From the NCBI RefSeq assembly GCF_900099785.1, contig NZ_FNDS01000017.1:17194-81193 (forward strand): a DNA stretch of 64,000 nt. Reading direction: 5' to 3'. The notes beneath the pieces are model-generated. The model worked only from the letters and a program-made list of their open reading frames with translations, was not told the origin of the DNA and did not search any database. This stretch comes from Pseudomonas panipatensis (GTDB taxonomy: Bacteria; Pseudomonadota; Gammaproteobacteria; Pseudomonadales; Pseudomonadaceae). Both the position numbers and the translations under genes were made by a program. This document shows, piece by piece, positions 16,821-26,434 of this stretch (its first letter is position 1; each line of letters starts with the position of its first letter).

Positions 16821-18509
16821 ATGGACGCAGTAACGATTGATCAAGTCGCGATGGCTGCCCAGCCAAGCGGCACGCTACACCGCAAGATCGACTGGAGAGG
16901 CGCTTTCTGGGTGGCCAGCGGCGTCCCGGCGCTGGTGCTGTTTTCCATCGGCGCGATCGCCGCCACGGTCGGCAAGCCGGCCTGGATCGTCTGGATGCTG
17001 TCGATCAGCTTCGGCTTCATCCAGGCCTTCACCTACGCCGAGATCGCCGGGCTGTTTCCCAACAAGTCCGGCGGCGCCTCGGTCTACGGCGCGGTGGCCT
17101 GGGTGCGCTACAGCAAGCTGATCGCACCGCTGTCGGTGTGGTGCAACTGGCTGGCCTGGTCGCCGGTGCTGTCGATCGGCTCGGGGCTGGCCGCCGGCTA
17201 CCTGCTCAGCGCGCTGTTCGCCCCGGACGCGCTGATCAACACCTGGCAACTGACCCTGCTCGACCTCGGCTTCATCAAGAGCGGGCTGAGCCTGCGGGTC
17301 AACGCCACCTTCCTGCTCGGCGCGGCCATCCTGCTGGTGGTGTTCGCCATCCAGCATGGCGGCATCCTGCGTTCGGCGCGGCTGACCCTGGTGCTCGGCG
17401 TCACCGCGCTGATCCCGCTGCTGCTGGTCGGCCTGGTGCCGCTGCTCACCGGCGACACGCCGCAGGCCAACTTCCTGCCGCTGATGCCACTGGCCCACGA
17501 CGCCAGCGGCAAGGTGATCGACGGCGCCTGGGACATCTCCGGCTGGACGCTGATGGCCGGCGGCCTGTTCATGGCCGCCTGGTCGACCTACGGCTTCGAG
17601 ACCGCGGTCTGCTACACCCGCGAGTTCAAGGACCCGAAGCGCGACACCTTCAAGGCGATCTTCTACTCCGGGCTGCTCTGCATCCTGGTCTTCAGCCTGG
17701 TGCCTCTGGCCTTCCAGGGCAGCCTCGGGCTCGGCCAACTGGTCACCCCGGCGGTGCTCGACGCCAAGGGCAACGTGGTCACCGCGGCGGTCTACAGCGG
17801 CATGCTCTCCGCCGACATCTACAGCGGCATGGGCGTCGGCAAGGTGATGGCGCAGAGCATCGGCGGCGGCGCCCTGGTGCAGAACATCGTGCTGATCATG
17901 CTGGTGCTGGCCACCCTGCTGGCGATCATGACCTCCATGGCCGGCTCCTCGCGGACGCTCTACCAGGCCTCGGTGGACGGCTGGCTGCCGCGTTACCTGG
18001 GACACGCCAACGAGCACGGCGCGCCGACCCGGGCGATGTGGACCGACCTCTGCTTCAACCTGATCCTGCTGCTGATGTCGGACTACGTGTTCGTCCTCGC
18101 CGCCTCCAACGTCAGCTACATCATCTTCAACTTCCTCAACCTCAACGCCGGCTGGATCCACCGCCTCGACCGGCCGACCTGGACGCGCCCCTACAAGGCG
18201 CCGACCGTGCTGCTCGGCCTCGGCGCCCTGCTCAGTTTCGTCAACCTCGCCTGCATGGGCCTGGGCGCCGATATCTGGGGCAGCGGCACCCTGCTCACCG
18301 GGCTGTTCTTCGCCGTGCTGATCATCCCGGTGTTCCTCTACCGCCACTACGTGCAGGACAAGGGCGTCTTCCCCGAGGCCCTGCAGAGCGACCTGCACCT
18401 CGATGAGCAGGGTGTGCTGCACCGCGCCGGCGTGCTGCCCTACGTCGTGCTGGCGGCCGGCGCGCTGCTGGTGTTCTACACCCACCACCTGGCGACCAGC
18501 GCCGGCTGA
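16821..18509 (+). CDS. APC-superfamily permease, candidate methylated-amine transporter
   Basis: This 562-residue integral membrane protein has about 12-14 hydrophobic segments, with an amino acid/polyamine permease-like start (ASGVPALVLFSIGAIAATVG) and the conserved FIQAFTYAEIAGLFPNKSGG. ATG 16821 has AGGGG 7 nt upstream; GTG 16818 is an alternative. It is the last gene of the dmm-tmm-tdm block and is followed by a strong terminator. Transport of trimethylamine, TMAO, dimethylamine or methylamine is inferred from position only; no TmoXWV or BCCT transporter is present in the window. Confidence 0.8.
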   Translation: MDAVTIDQVAMAAQPSGTLHRKIDWRGAFWVASGVPALVLFSIGAIAATVGKPAWIVWMLSISFGFIQAFTYAEIAGLFPNKSGGASVYGAVAWVRYSKLIAPLSVWCNWLAWSPVLSIGSGLAAGYLLSALFAPDALINTWQLTLLDLGFIKSGLSLRVNATFLLGAAILLVVFAIQHGGILRSARLTLVLGVTALIPLLLVGLVPLLTGDTPQANFLPLMPLAHDASGKVIDGAWDISGWTLMAGGLFMAAWSTYGFETAVCYTREFKDPKRDTFKAIFYSGLLCILVFSLVPLAFQGSLGLGQLVTPAVLDAKGNVVTAAVYSGMLSADIYSGMGVGKVMAQSIGGGALVQNIVLIMLVLATLLAIMTSMAGSSRTLYQASVDGWLPRYLGHANEHGAPTRAMWTDLCFNLILLLMSDYVFVLAASNVSYIIFNFLNLNAGWIHRLDRPTWTRPYKAPTVLLGLGALLSFVNLACMGLGADIWGSGTLLTGLFFAVLIIPVFLYRHYVQDKGVFPEALQSDLHLDEQGVLHRAGVLPYVVLAAGALLVFYTHHLATSAG

Positions 18510-18533
18510 TCCGCAGGCGCAGGCAATCCGCAC

Positions 18534-18567
18534 CGTGCTCCGGCCTCCCCAGGGAGGCCGGAGCACG
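18534..18567 (+). terminator. Terminator after the permease gene
   Basis: CGTGCTCCGGCCTCC pairs perfectly with GGAGGCCGGAGCACG (15 bp) around a 4-nt loop, followed by TTCGT. It begins 25 bp after the permease stop and closes the tmm/tdm block. Confidence 0.8.
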
Positions 18568-18611
18568 TTCGTATCCAAGGCCGGCACAGGCCATCCAGGG
18601 AGAATCCGCCC

Positions 18612-19604
18612 ATGTTGTTCCGTAAACCGCTCCGTGAACTGACCGGCGAACTCGAACGGCTGCTCGACCACCTGCTCGACGGCCAGGCGCTCGACCCACT
18701 GCGCCAGGACTATCTGCAAAGCCAGCCGCACCTGTTCGCCCGCCTCAACGAGCTGCAGCGCCGCTGGCACGACCAGCAACGCGAGAACCAGGCGGCCCGC
18801 GCGCAACCGGCGCCGGCCTGCAGCGACGCCGAATACCAGGCGCTGTACGCCGAGCGCGACGCGCTGCAACGGCGCTGCGCGGCGCAGCAGGAGGAGCTGC
18901 AGGCCAGCCAGGCGCAGCTCGCCGGCTTGCTCGACGAGCGCCATCGCTGGGAGGAACGCCAGCAGGTCTGGGAACTGACCCAGCAGGCGCTGACCGAAGG
19001 CTGCTGGAACCTCAGCGTGGTCGATGGCGATCCGGACAACCCGCGCAACGTCATCCGCTGGTCCGAACAGTTCCGCACCCTGCTCGGCTACAGCCAGGCG
19101 GAATTCCCCGATGGCTGGGACAGCTTCTTCGCCGTGGCCAACCCGGACGACGTCAAGGAGGTCATGCGCGTCTTCGCCGAGGCCATGCAGCAGTCCGGCA
19201 GCGGCGCCTACGCCGTGGAGTACCGCATCCGCCACAAGAGCCGCGGGGAAATCTGGGTCCGCGAACGCGGCCGCTGCCTGCGCAACGCCGCCGGGCTGCT
19301 GACCCACGTGACCGGCGCGGTGCGCGACATCAGCGACGAGAAGGCCGCCGCCAGCCTGCACGAGCGCGAGCAGGCAAGCACGCAGAACACCTACGGACGC
19401 ATCGCGCAGATCGCCGGGGCGATCCAGGCCATCGCCGCGCAGACCAACCTGCTGGCGCTCAACGCCGCCATCGAAGCGGCGCGCGCCGGCGAGTCCGGGC
19501 GCGGTTTCGCGGTGGTCGCCGATGAGGTGCGCGGGCTGGCCACGCGCACCCAGGAGTCGGTGCAGCAGATCCAGGCCATGTTGCAGTTGGGCAAGACCGC
19601 CTGA
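18612..19604 (+). CDS. Soluble PAS-containing minimal chemoreceptor
   Basis: The protein has 330 residues and no membrane segment. Residues about 15-125 are heptad-rich (many Gln/Leu/Glu) and likely coiled coil. Residues 130-250 are a PAS domain with PAC end ([17 protein letters not shown]). Residues 255-330 are only the tip of a methyl-accepting domain, with the canonical hairpin [20 protein letters not shown] followed by [20 protein letters not shown]. The protein stops soon after, so the long adaptation helices are missing. It could sense a cytoplasmic metabolite or redox state and bind CheA/CheW. It is placed between the amine operon and amt. Confidence 0.8.
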   Translation: MLFRKPLRELTGELERLLDHLLDGQALDPLRQDYLQSQPHLFARLNELQRRWHDQQRENQAARAQPAPACSDAEYQALYAERDALQRRCAAQQEELQASQAQLAGLLDERHRWEERQQVWELTQQALTEGCWNLSVVDGDPDNPRNVIRWSEQFRTLLGYSQAEFPDGWDSFFAVANPDDVKEVMRVFAEAMQQSGSGAYAVEYRIRHKSRGEIWVRERGRCLRNAAGLLTHVTGAVRDISDEKAAASLHEREQASTQNTYGRIAQIAGAIQAIAAQTNLLALNAAIEAARAGESGRGFAVVADEVRGLATRTQESVQQIQAMLQLGKTA

Positions 19605-19913
19605 GCCCTGGCCAGCGGCCCCTGGCGCTCGTCAGGCCAGGGGTCGCGACGGCCGCGCGCGATGCCGGGGCGCTGGCTTGGCAGGCCGCGAAAGGAGGCG
19701 GCGGCACGCGCGCAGGCCTTGGCGCCTGGGCATGTCGGGCAGGTTGTGCGGGTCGGCTGGGCGGGCGCCCGGGGGGAGCGGCCACATCCGTGTGGCCTTC
19801 GGTTCCCGGCCCCAGGAACGGGGTCGCTCCCTGCGACTCGGTGACCGCGCGCCAGGACGGCGCGCGGTGGCGAAGCGCCATGCGGCCACGCTCGGCGAGC
19901 GTGGCCCGGTGGC
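19605..19913. other. Convergent intergenic region with two perfect hairpins
   Basis: This 309-bp region separates the convergent PAS-receptor and amt genes. It holds ACCGCGCGCC / GGCGCGCGGT (19,844-19,868, loop AGGAC) and GGCCACGCTC / GAGCGTGGCC (19,884-19,906, loop GGC). The second lies 7 bp beyond the amt stop and probably ends amt transcription. No convincing gene was seen. Confidence 0.6.
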
Positions 19914-21233
19914 TCAGAGGTTGTAGGCGCGCTCGTTGTGCTCGGCGAGATCCAGGCCCATCTCTTCGTTCTCGCTGGAGGCGCGCAGGCCGACCAGCAG
20001 CTTGACCAGGCCGAGGATCGCCCAGCTCACCACGAAGCAGTAGACGAAGGTGAAGGCCACGCCCTTGAGCTGGATGAGGAACTGCGGGAGCACCTCGGCG
20101 CCGTCGACGTAGCCGCCCATCGAGGGCGCGGCGAAGATGCCGGTGAGCAGCGCGCCGACCATGCCGCCGATGCCGTGCAGGCTGAACACGTCGAGCGTGT
20201 CGTCGTAGCCGAAGGCCTGCTTCAAGCGGCTCACGGCGAAGAAGCAGATGGTCCCGGTGAGCAGGCCGATGAGCAGCGCGCCGATCGGCCCGACATAGGC
20301 GCAGGCCGGGGTGATGCCGACCAGCCCGGCCAGGGCGCCGGAGGCGGCGCCGAGGGCGCTCGGCCGGCCGTGGATCATCTTCTCGGTGAGCATCCAGCCG
20401 ACGATGCCGGCACAGGCGGCGATCATGGTGGTGAGCATGACGATGCCGGCGCCGGTGTTGACCATCAGGCCCGAGCCGATGTTGAAGCCGAACCAGCCGA
20501 CCCAGAGCATGCCCGCGCCGATCATGGTGAAGCCGAGATTGTGCGGCGGCATCGAGGTATGCGGGTAACCCTTGCGCTTGCCGAGCATCAGCGCGGCGGC
20601 CAGCGCGGCGACGCCGGAGTTGATGTGCACGGCGGTGCCGCCGGCGAAGTCGAGCATGCCCCAGTTGACCATCAGCGCACCCGGTCCGCCCCAGACCATG
20701 TGGGCGATGGGCGCGTAGACCAGGGTGAACCACAGCGCCATGAACAGCAGCGAGGCGCTGAACTTCATGCGCTCGGCGAAGCCGCCGGCGATCAGCGCCG
20801 GGGTGATGATGGCGAAGGTCAGCTGGAACACGCTGTAGACGCCTTCGGGAATGTTGCCCATCAGGCTGTCGTGCTTCATGTCGAGCATGAACAGCTTGCT
20901 CAGGCCGCCGACGAAGCTGTTGAAGGTGATCTGGTTGGCGACCATGCCATTGGTGTCGACCACGATGCTGTAGCCGTACACCACCCAGAGCACGCCGATG
21001 ACCCCGGCGGTGGCGAACAGCTGGGTGAAGATCGAGAGGAAGTTCTTCGCCCGCAGCATGCCGCCGTAGAACAGCGCCAGGCCGGGGATGCACATGAGCA
21101 GGACGAACATGGCCGCGGTCATCATCCAGGCCGTGGTGCCGGTGTCCAGGGTGACGTCGGCGGCATGCGCCAACGGGGCGAGGGCGAACAGCGGGGCCGC
21201 CAGGGCCAGGCGCGATAGCGATCGGTGTTTCAT
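19914..21233 (-). CDS. amt: Ammonium transporter Amt
   Basis: The 439-residue membrane protein has a signal-like N-terminus (LALAAPLFALAPLAHA) followed by eleven hydrophobic helices. Typical Amt blocks are ALFYGGMLRAKN, GGTAVHINSGVAAL, VGWFGFNIGSGLMVN and FSLHGIGGMVGALLTG. ATG 21233 is chosen because GGAG lies 7 nt upstream and the signal peptide follows at once; the longer frame adds a non-homologous stretch. No glnK is adjacent. An operator motif shared with the methylamine genes lies about 120 bp upstream, so this copy probably handles ammonium or methylammonium during amine growth. Confidence 0.93.
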   Translation of the reverse strand: MKHRSLSRLALAAPLFALAPLAHAADVTLDTGTTAWMMTAAMFVLLMCIPGLALFYGGMLRAKNFLSIFTQLFATAGVIGVLWVVYGYSIVVDTNGMVANQITFNSFVGGLSKLFMLDMKHDSLMGNIPEGVYSVFQLTFAIITPALIAGGFAERMKFSASLLFMALWFTLVYAPIAHMVWGGPGALMVNWGMLDFAGGTAVHINSGVAALAAALMLGKRKGYPHTSMPPHNLGFTMIGAGMLWVGWFGFNIGSGLMVNTGAGIVMLTTMIAACAGIVGWMLTEKMIHGRPSALGAASGALAGLVGITPACAYVGPIGALLIGLLTGTICFFAVSRLKQAFGYDDTLDVFSLHGIGGMVGALLTGIFAAPSMGGYVDGAEVLPQFLIQLKGVAFTFVYCFVVSWAILGLVKLLVGLRASSENEEMGLDLAEHNERAYNL

Positions 21234-21351
21234 GGGCTCACTCCAGGTCGATGTCCGTATTGCGGAAGGCCGGCGGGGTCTGTGCCCCTTGGGTGGCGAT
21301 CCGGTTGTTGCGGTGGCACTCCGTCGGGGGCTGTGGTTAGCAATTCCCTTC

Positions 21352-21376
21352 AGGAACTTATGTTTCACCTGAGGAA
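21352..21376 (-). promoter_or_regulatory. XRE-cupin-type operator motif, site 2 (upstream of amt)
   Basis: AGGAACTTATGTTTC is followed by ACCTGAGGAA and then TGCAA. It is nearly identical to the site before gmaS at 26,435 and matches it through the trailing ATGCAA. On the minus strand TTGCAT sits at the edge and could be the -35 element of the amt promoter, so a bound regulator would act directly on it. Confidence 0.6.
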
Positions 21377-21573
21377 TGCAAGGCCTTGGCCAGAACCGCG
21401 AACCGGCCGAAGAAAAATCACTAGATGCGTCGATTCAACGGCTTAGGCGCGCCTCGCAGAACCAAGTCTGACCGGCCAGTCAGACCAGGCTGCGCTTTAT
21501 CAGTGCGAATTAAATATTCCCTCACCGAAATGTCGCAGCCCCCAACCGCCGCCCGTAGGCTGGGTCGAGCGCC

Positions 21574-21815
21574 GTAGGATGGGTCGAGCGCGAAGCGCGA
21601 TATCCATGCTGTCGTCGCCCCTGCCATCGCCCCTGCATGGCTACCACCACGCCCTGCCCGGCGATGGGTATCGCTGCGCTCCACGCCATCCTACGAACCC
21701 GGCCGACCAGGTCGCACCCGCCATCGCCAACGAGCCCGTAGGATGGGTCGAGCGCGAAGCGCGATACCCATGCTGTCGCCCATGCCATCGCCCCTGCATG
21801 GCAACCACCACGCCT
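21574..21815. repeat. Pseudomonas-type dispersed repeats, two direct and one inverted copy
   Basis: Two direct copies of about 78 bp start GTAGGATGGGTCGAGCGCG at 21,574 and 21,738 and continue alike through CCCCTGCATGG to CCACCACGCC. An inverted, more diverged copy (GCGATGGGTATCGC...CCATCCTACG) lies at about 21,660-21,696 between them. Related copies occur at 27,280, 51,612 and 57,458. Each can fold on its GAGCGCGAAGCGCGA-like core. The 468 bp between the amt promoter and mgsC hold no gene, only these repeats and a terminator. Confidence 0.75.
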
Positions 21816-21841
21816 GGCAATCTTTCGCGCCCACGAACGAA

Positions 21842-21866
21842 ACCGCCGGCCCGAGGGCCGGCGGTG
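21842..21866 (-). terminator. Terminator of the gmaS-mgs operon
   Basis: On the minus strand ACCGCCGGCCC pairs with GGGCCGGCGGT, followed by TTTCGTTCG. It begins about 22 bp after the mgsC stop. Confidence 0.75.
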
Positions 21867-21888
21867 GGTGCGCGGAGAACGATTGCTA

Positions 21889-23214
21889 TCAGTAGCGCAC
21901 TTGCCCCGGCACCCAGTTGGTCCCGGCCAGGGGCACGCGGGCCATGGCGGCGGCTTCCACGGTCAGCGCCACCAGGTCCTCGGGGTCGAGGTTGTGCAGG
22001 TGCGACTTGCCGCAGGCGCGGGCCATGGTCTGCGCTTCCAGCACCAGCACGCGCAGGTAGTTGGCCAGGCGGCGGCCGGCTTCCACCGGGTCGAGGCGCT
22101 TGGACAGTTCCGGGTCCTGGGTGGTGATGCCGGCCGGGTCGCGGCCGTTCTGCCAGTCGTCGTAGAAGCCGGCGGCGGAGCCGATCTTCTTCAGCTCTTC
22201 ATCCAGCCGCGGGTGGTTGTCGCCCAGGGCGATCAGCGCGGCGGTGCCGATGGCCACCGCGTCGGCGCCCAGGGCCATGGCCTTGGCCACGTCGGCGCCG
22301 TTGCGGATGCCGCCGGAGACGATCAGTTGCACCTTGCGGTGCATGCCCATTTCCTGCAGGGCCTGCACGGCCTGGGGGATGGCCGGCAGGATCGGGATGC
22401 CGACGTGTTCGATGAAGACTTCCTGGGTCGCCGCGGTGCCGCCCTGCATGCCGTCGAGGACGATCACGTCGGCGCCGGCCTTCACCGCCAGCTTGACGTC
22501 GTAGTACGGGCGGCTGGCGCCGATCTTCACGTAGATGGGTTTTTCCCAGTCGGTGATCTCGCGCAGCTCGGCGATTTTGATCGCCAGGTCGTCCGGGCCG
22601 GTCCAGTCCGGGTGACGGCAGGCGCTGCGCTGATCGACGCCGATCGGCAGGGTGCGCATGCCGGCGACGCGCTCGGTGACTTTCATGCCCAGCAGCATGC
22701 CGCCGCCACCCGGCTTGGCGCCCTGGCCGAGGACGATCTCGATGGCGTCGGCCTTGCGCAGGTCGTCGGGGTTCATGCCGTAGCGCGACGGCAGGTACTG
22801 GTAGACCAGGTGCCTGGACTGGCCGCGCTCTTCCGGGGTCATGCCGCCGTCGCCGGTGGTGGTGCTGGTGCCGGCGATGGAGGCGCCACGGCCGAGGGCT
22901 TCCTTGGCGTTGGCCGAGAGCGCGCCGAAGCTCATGCCGGCGATGGTCACCGGAATCTTCAGGTGGATCGGCTTCTTGGCGAAGCGGGTGCCGAGCACCA
23001 CGTCGGTGCCGCACTTCTCGCGGTAGCCTTCCAGCGGGTAGCGCGAGACGCTGGCGCCGAGCAGCAGCAGGTCGTCGAAGTGCGGCAGCTTGCGCTTGGT
23101 GCCGCCGCCGCGGATGTCATAGATGCCGGTCTCGGCGGCGCGCTGGATTTCCTGGATGGTCAGGCGATCGAAGGTGGCGGACTCGCGCAGCACCGGGGTG
23201 TGTTTCTCGCTCAT
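21889..23214 (-). CDS. mgsC: N-methylglutamate synthase large subunit (GltB FMN-domain homologue)
   Basis: The 441-residue protein is a stand-alone homologue of the FMN-binding synthase domain of glutamate synthase (GlxD type). Clear blocks are VTIAGMSFGALSANAKEAL, STTTGDGGMTPEE, GQGAKPGGGGMLLG, VKIGASRPYYDVKLA and LIVSGGIRNGADVAKAMALG. In the N-methylglutamate pathway MgsABC moves methylamine from gamma-glutamylmethylamide to 2-oxoglutarate to form N-methylglutamate. It is last in the operon gmaS-mgsA-mgsB-mgsC. Relatives exist near other amine genes, but gmaS and mgdABCD settle the role here. Confidence 0.9.
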   Translation of the reverse strand: MSEKHTPVLRESATFDRLTIQEIQRAAETGIYDIRGGGTKRKLPHFDDLLLLGASVSRYPLEGYREKCGTDVVLGTRFAKKPIHLKIPVTIAGMSFGALSANAKEALGRGASIAGTSTTTGDGGMTPEERGQSRHLVYQYLPSRYGMNPDDLRKADAIEIVLGQGAKPGGGGMLLGMKVTERVAGMRTLPIGVDQRSACRHPDWTGPDDLAIKIAELREITDWEKPIYVKIGASRPYYDVKLAVKAGADVIVLDGMQGGTAATQEVFIEHVGIPILPAIPQAVQALQEMGMHRKVQLIVSGGIRNGADVAKAMALGADAVAIGTAALIALGDNHPRLDEELKKIGSAAGFYDDWQNGRDPAGITTQDPELSKRLDPVEAGRRLANYLRVLVLEAQTMARACGKSHLHNLDPEDLVALTVEAAAMARVPLAGTNWVPGQVRY

Positions 23215-23271
23215 GTGAAGCTCCTCGAATTCGGGGGCCGAGGGCGCGGGCGGGCCGCGCCGACAGCGGGA

Positions 23272-23946
23272 TCAGTACGCCGAGGCGTTGTCGACCTTGA
23301 AGTTGTACAGCTGGCGGGCCGAGCCGTAGCGCTTGAAGCTGGCCGGGTCTTCGTCGAAGCCGGCGCGGTTGAGCAGCTCTTTCAGCTCTTCCAGGTGCTC
23401 GGCGCGCATCTCTTTCTCGATGCAGTCGGAGCCCAGCGAGGCGACCGTGCCCTTCACATAGATGCGCGTCTCGTACAGCGAATCGCCGAGGGCGTCGCCG
23501 GCGTCGCCGCAGACCACCAGGCGCCCGGCCTGGGCCATGAAGCAGCTCATGTGGCCGATGCTGCCGCCGACCACGATGTCGACGCCCTTCATCGAGATGC
23601 CGCAGCGCGCGCCGGCATCGCCTTCGATCACCAGCAGCCCGCCGTGGGCGGTGGCGCCGGCGGCCTGGGAGGCGCTGCCTTTGACCCGCACCGAACCGGA
23701 CATCATGTTCTCCGCCACGCCGACGCCGACGTTGCCGTGCACGGTGATGCTGGCCTTCTGGTTCATGCCGGCGCAGTAGTAGCCGGCGTGCCCCTGGATA
23801 TCGATGCTCACGGCCTGGTTCACGCCCACCGCGAGGTTGTGCTTGCCGTCCGGGTGGCTGACCACCCACTCGCGGTCCTGCACGTCGCCGTGCAGGGCCT
23901 GGTTCAGTTCACGCACCGAGGCGCTGGAAAGGTCGATGGTTTTCAT
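23272..23946 (-). CDS. mgsB: N-methylglutamate synthase beta-helix subunit (GltB C-terminal homologue)
   Basis: This 224-residue protein corresponds to the C-terminal right-handed beta-helix of glutamate synthase (GXGXG domain, GlxC type). The repeated glycine-rich turns are visible: IDIQGHAGYYCAGMNQK, ITVHGNVGVGVAENMMSG, VRVKGSASQAAGA and VVGGSIGHMSCFMAQ. ATG 23946 is preceded by GAGG. It lies 11 bp after mgsA and 57 bp before mgsC. In the three-part enzyme it is the structural link between amidotransferase and FMN subunit. Confidence 0.9.
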   Translation of the reverse strand: MKTIDLSSASVRELNQALHGDVQDREWVVSHPDGKHNLAVGVNQAVSIDIQGHAGYYCAGMNQKASITVHGNVGVGVAENMMSGSVRVKGSASQAAGATAHGGLLVIEGDAGARCGISMKGVDIVVGGSIGHMSCFMAQAGRLVVCGDAGDALGDSLYETRIYVKGTVASLGSDCIEKEMRAEHLEELKELLNRAGFDEDPASFKRYGSARQLYNFKVDNASAY

Positions 23947-23957
23947 TCGGATGCTCC

Positions 23958-24863
23958 TCAGGCGCTTTCGCGTTCCCAGATGTACATGGTGGCCGGGGCG
24001 GGCTCCCACACTTTGGCCTTGTCGATGCCCGGCAGGCTGGCCAGGGCCTGGTATTCCGAGGCCATGGCCACGTAGTCGTCGGTCTCGGCGAGGATCGCCG
24101 GCTTGCAGGCGATCGGGTCGCGGATCACGGCGAAGCCGTTGCGGGTGCCGATGGCGAAGGTGAAGAAGCCGTCGAGGTCCTCCAGGGACTTGTCCAGCGC
24201 TTCCTTCAGGCTGTCGCCCTGCTGCAGGCGCCAGGTCAGGTAGCCGGCGGCCACTTCGGTGTCGTTGTCGGTTTCGAAGGCGATGCCCTGGCGCTTGAGT
24301 TCCTGGCGCAGGCGGAAGTGGTTGGACAGCGAGCCGTTGTGCACCAGGCAGAGGTCGGCGCCGGTGGAGAACGGGTGGCTGCCTTCCATGGTCACCGCGC
24401 TTTCGGTGGCCATGCGGGTGTGGCCGATGATGTGGCTGCCCTTCATCTTGGCCAGGCCGAAGCGCTCGGAGATTTCCGCCGGCAGGCCCATGCCCTTGAG
24501 GATTTCGATGCTCTGCCCGGCGCTCATGATGCGCAGCGTCGGCGCCAGCTCGGCCAGCGCTTCGCGTACCGCGGCCTCGCTGCAATGAATCTTCAGCACC
24601 GCGGCGCTGGCGTTCTGGAACCAGTCCAGCGAGCAGCCCAGGCGGCTTTCCAGGGCGCCCATCAGGCTCTTCCAGTCATACTCGAGGCTGCTCGCCTGGA
24701 GGGTCAGCTTGACCCAGCCAGCGGCCACTTCATCGCCATAGATGGCGAACCCGGCGCTGTCCGGGCCGCGATCGGTCATGGCTTCCAGCATGGGTTCGAA
24801 CAGCTTGCCGAGCTGGCTCTCCAGCGCGGGGTTCTTCAGGTAAAGACCGACGATTCCACACAT
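23958..24863 (-). CDS. mgsA: N-methylglutamate synthase glutaminase-type subunit
   Basis: The 301-residue class II (Ntn) amidotransferase starts MCGIVGLYLK, so Cys2 becomes the N-terminal nucleophile. Other conserved pieces are DRGPDSAGFAIYGDE, GHTRMATES, SHPFS near GADLCLVHNGSLSNH and the FETDNDTEV turn. It would release methylamine from gamma-glutamylmethylamide for use on the FMN subunit. A GGAGAC site precedes ATG 24863. An 87-bp gap separates it from gmaS upstream. Confidence 0.9.
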   Translation of the reverse strand: MCGIVGLYLKNPALESQLGKLFEPMLEAMTDRGPDSAGFAIYGDEVAAGWVKLTLQASSLEYDWKSLMGALESRLGCSLDWFQNASAAVLKIHCSEAAVREALAELAPTLRIMSAGQSIEILKGMGLPAEISERFGLAKMKGSHIIGHTRMATESAVTMEGSHPFSTGADLCLVHNGSLSNHFRLRQELKRQGIAFETDNDTEVAAGYLTWRLQQGDSLKEALDKSLEDLDGFFTFAIGTRNGFAVIRDPIACKPAILAETDDYVAMASEYQALASLPGIDKAKVWEPAPATMYIWERESA

Positions 24864-24950
24864 GTTTTGTCTCCTTCGAGGCAGCAGGCGGCCGCCGCTT
24901 GCACGGTCGCCCAGAGGGGGTTGCGCACGCCGCCTGACGCGGCGCGCGGA

Positions 24951-26285
24951 TCAGAAGAATTCGGTGTAGCGCTGGATCTCCCAGTCGGAGACGTGGCGGC
25001 TGTACTCCACCCACTCCATGCGCTTGAGCTTGATGAACTCGTCGACGATCTCGGCGCCGAGCACCTCGCGGAACAGCGGGTCGGCCTCCAGCGCGTCGGC
25101 GGCTTCCTTGAGCGACTGCGGCAGGGTCTGGATGCCGCGCGCGGCGATCTCCTCCAGGCTCAGGTTGTAGAGGTTCTCGTTGCACATGGCGCCCGGTTCC
25201 AACTGGCGGTCGATGCCATCGAGGCCGGCGGCGATGATCGCGGCGGTCACCAGGTAGGGGTTGCAGCCGGCGTCGGGCAGGCGGAACTCCAGGCGGCCGT
25301 AGGGGATGCGCACCATCGCCGAGCGGTTGTTGGCGCCGTAGGCGATGAACGCCGGGGCCCAGGTCGCGCCGGACAGCGAGCGGCCCACCACCAGGCGTTT
25401 GTAGGAGTTCACCGTGGGCGCGGCGAAGGCGCACAGGGCCGGACCGTGGGCCAGCAGGCCGGCGGCGAAGTGGTAGGCCAGCTTGGACAGGCCGACGCCG
25501 TTGGGGTCGCTGGCGTCGTGGAACAGGTTCTTGTTGCTGGCGCTGGCCAGCGACAGGTGGAAGTGCATGCCGTTGCCGGCGCGCTTCGGATCGGGCTTGG
25601 GCATGAACGAGCAGATCATGCCGAGGTCGTTGGCGATCTCGCCGGCGGCCATGCGGAAGAAGGTGAAGCGGTCGGCCGACTCCATGGCGTCGCTGTAGGT
25701 GTAGTTGATCTCGAACTGGCCGTTGGCGTCCTCGTGGTCGATCTGGTAGATGTCGAAACCGACCGGCTGCAGGGCCTCGGTGAGGCGTTCGAGGAACGCG
25801 CGGGAGCGCGACAGGCCTTTGTAGTCGTAGCAGGGCTTGTCGAGGTTGTCGGAGGCATCGACCAGTTGCAGCTTGCCCTGGGCGTCGCGGCGGAACAGGC
25901 TGAACTCCGGCTCCAGGCCGGTGTTCAGGGTCCAGCCCTTGTCGGCCAGACGCTGCACCTGCTGCTGCAACACAAAGCGGCTGTCGTAGGGGTGCGGCTG
26001 GCCATCGACATGGCCGATGCAGACCACGCGGCCGTACCCCGGCTGCCAGGGCACCGGAATCAGCGTGGAGAGATCGCCACGGGCCATGAAGTCCGGACCG
26101 TGCGGCTCCATGCCCATGCCGCAGATGGCGAACCCGGCGAAGCCGGCGCCCTCCTCGGCCACGGCCTTGAGCCCGGACACCGGCACCGATTTGGTCTTCG
26201 CCGCACCATGGATGTCGACGAACTGGGCCAGGACATACTTGATGCCATGCTGATCGATGATGCGCTGCGTTTCAGTGGGCAACAT
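24951..26285 (-). CDS. gmaS: Gamma-glutamylmethylamide synthetase (type III glutamine-synthetase-like)
   Basis: The 444-residue ATP-dependent ligase joins methylamine to glutamate. It has the glutamine-synthetase fold: N-terminal beta-grasp ([19 protein letters not shown]), catalytic EPEFSLF block, [13 protein letters not shown], the ATP-site segment [12 protein letters not shown] and the glutamate-site region [20 protein letters not shown]. The [10 protein letters not shown] variant is typical of GmaS and its close relatives. The first gene of gmaS-mgsABC; its promoter region carries the shared GGAAA operator (26,435) and faces the XRE-cupin gene. Confidence 0.93.
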   Translation of the reverse strand: MLPTETQRIIDQHGIKYVLAQFVDIHGAAKTKSVPVSGLKAVAEEGAGFAGFAICGMGMEPHGPDFMARGDLSTLIPVPWQPGYGRVVCIGHVDGQPHPYDSRFVLQQQVQRLADKGWTLNTGLEPEFSLFRRDAQGKLQLVDASDNLDKPCYDYKGLSRSRAFLERLTEALQPVGFDIYQIDHEDANGQFEINYTYSDAMESADRFTFFRMAAGEIANDLGMICSFMPKPDPKRAGNGMHFHLSLASASNKNLFHDASDPNGVGLSKLAYHFAAGLLAHGPALCAFAAPTVNSYKRLVVGRSLSGATWAPAFIAYGANNRSAMVRIPYGRLEFRLPDAGCNPYLVTAAIIAAGLDGIDRQLEPGAMCNENLYNLSLEEIAARGIQTLPQSLKEAADALEADPLFREVLGAEIVDEFIKLKRMEWVEYSRHVSDWEIQRYTEFF

Positions 26286-26434
26286 GGGTCTTCACTCCTC
26301 GTAATGGGCACAGCATTCGGTTTTTCCGGCGACGCCAGGGCGGGCCGGAAGGGGTTCGCTGACCGGGGCGACGGTGGCGCGCAGGATCGACTGAGCGGGT
26401 GTTGCGCGTTGGGTCATTGGCCAGAATTCCATTC

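Noticed and set aside
12976..16866. 1,296-codon open frame on the minus strand
   Set aside because: It is antisense to tmm, tdm and folD; high GC keeps the frame open. Composition (long runs of Ala, Val, Gly, His) and lack of family motifs mark it as a shadow.
21889..26285. Reading these genes as ordinary glutamine synthetase and glutamate synthase
   Set aside because: The synthase is split into three short proteins with gmaS in front, the N-methylglutamate synthase order; normal GltB is one large protein with GltD.
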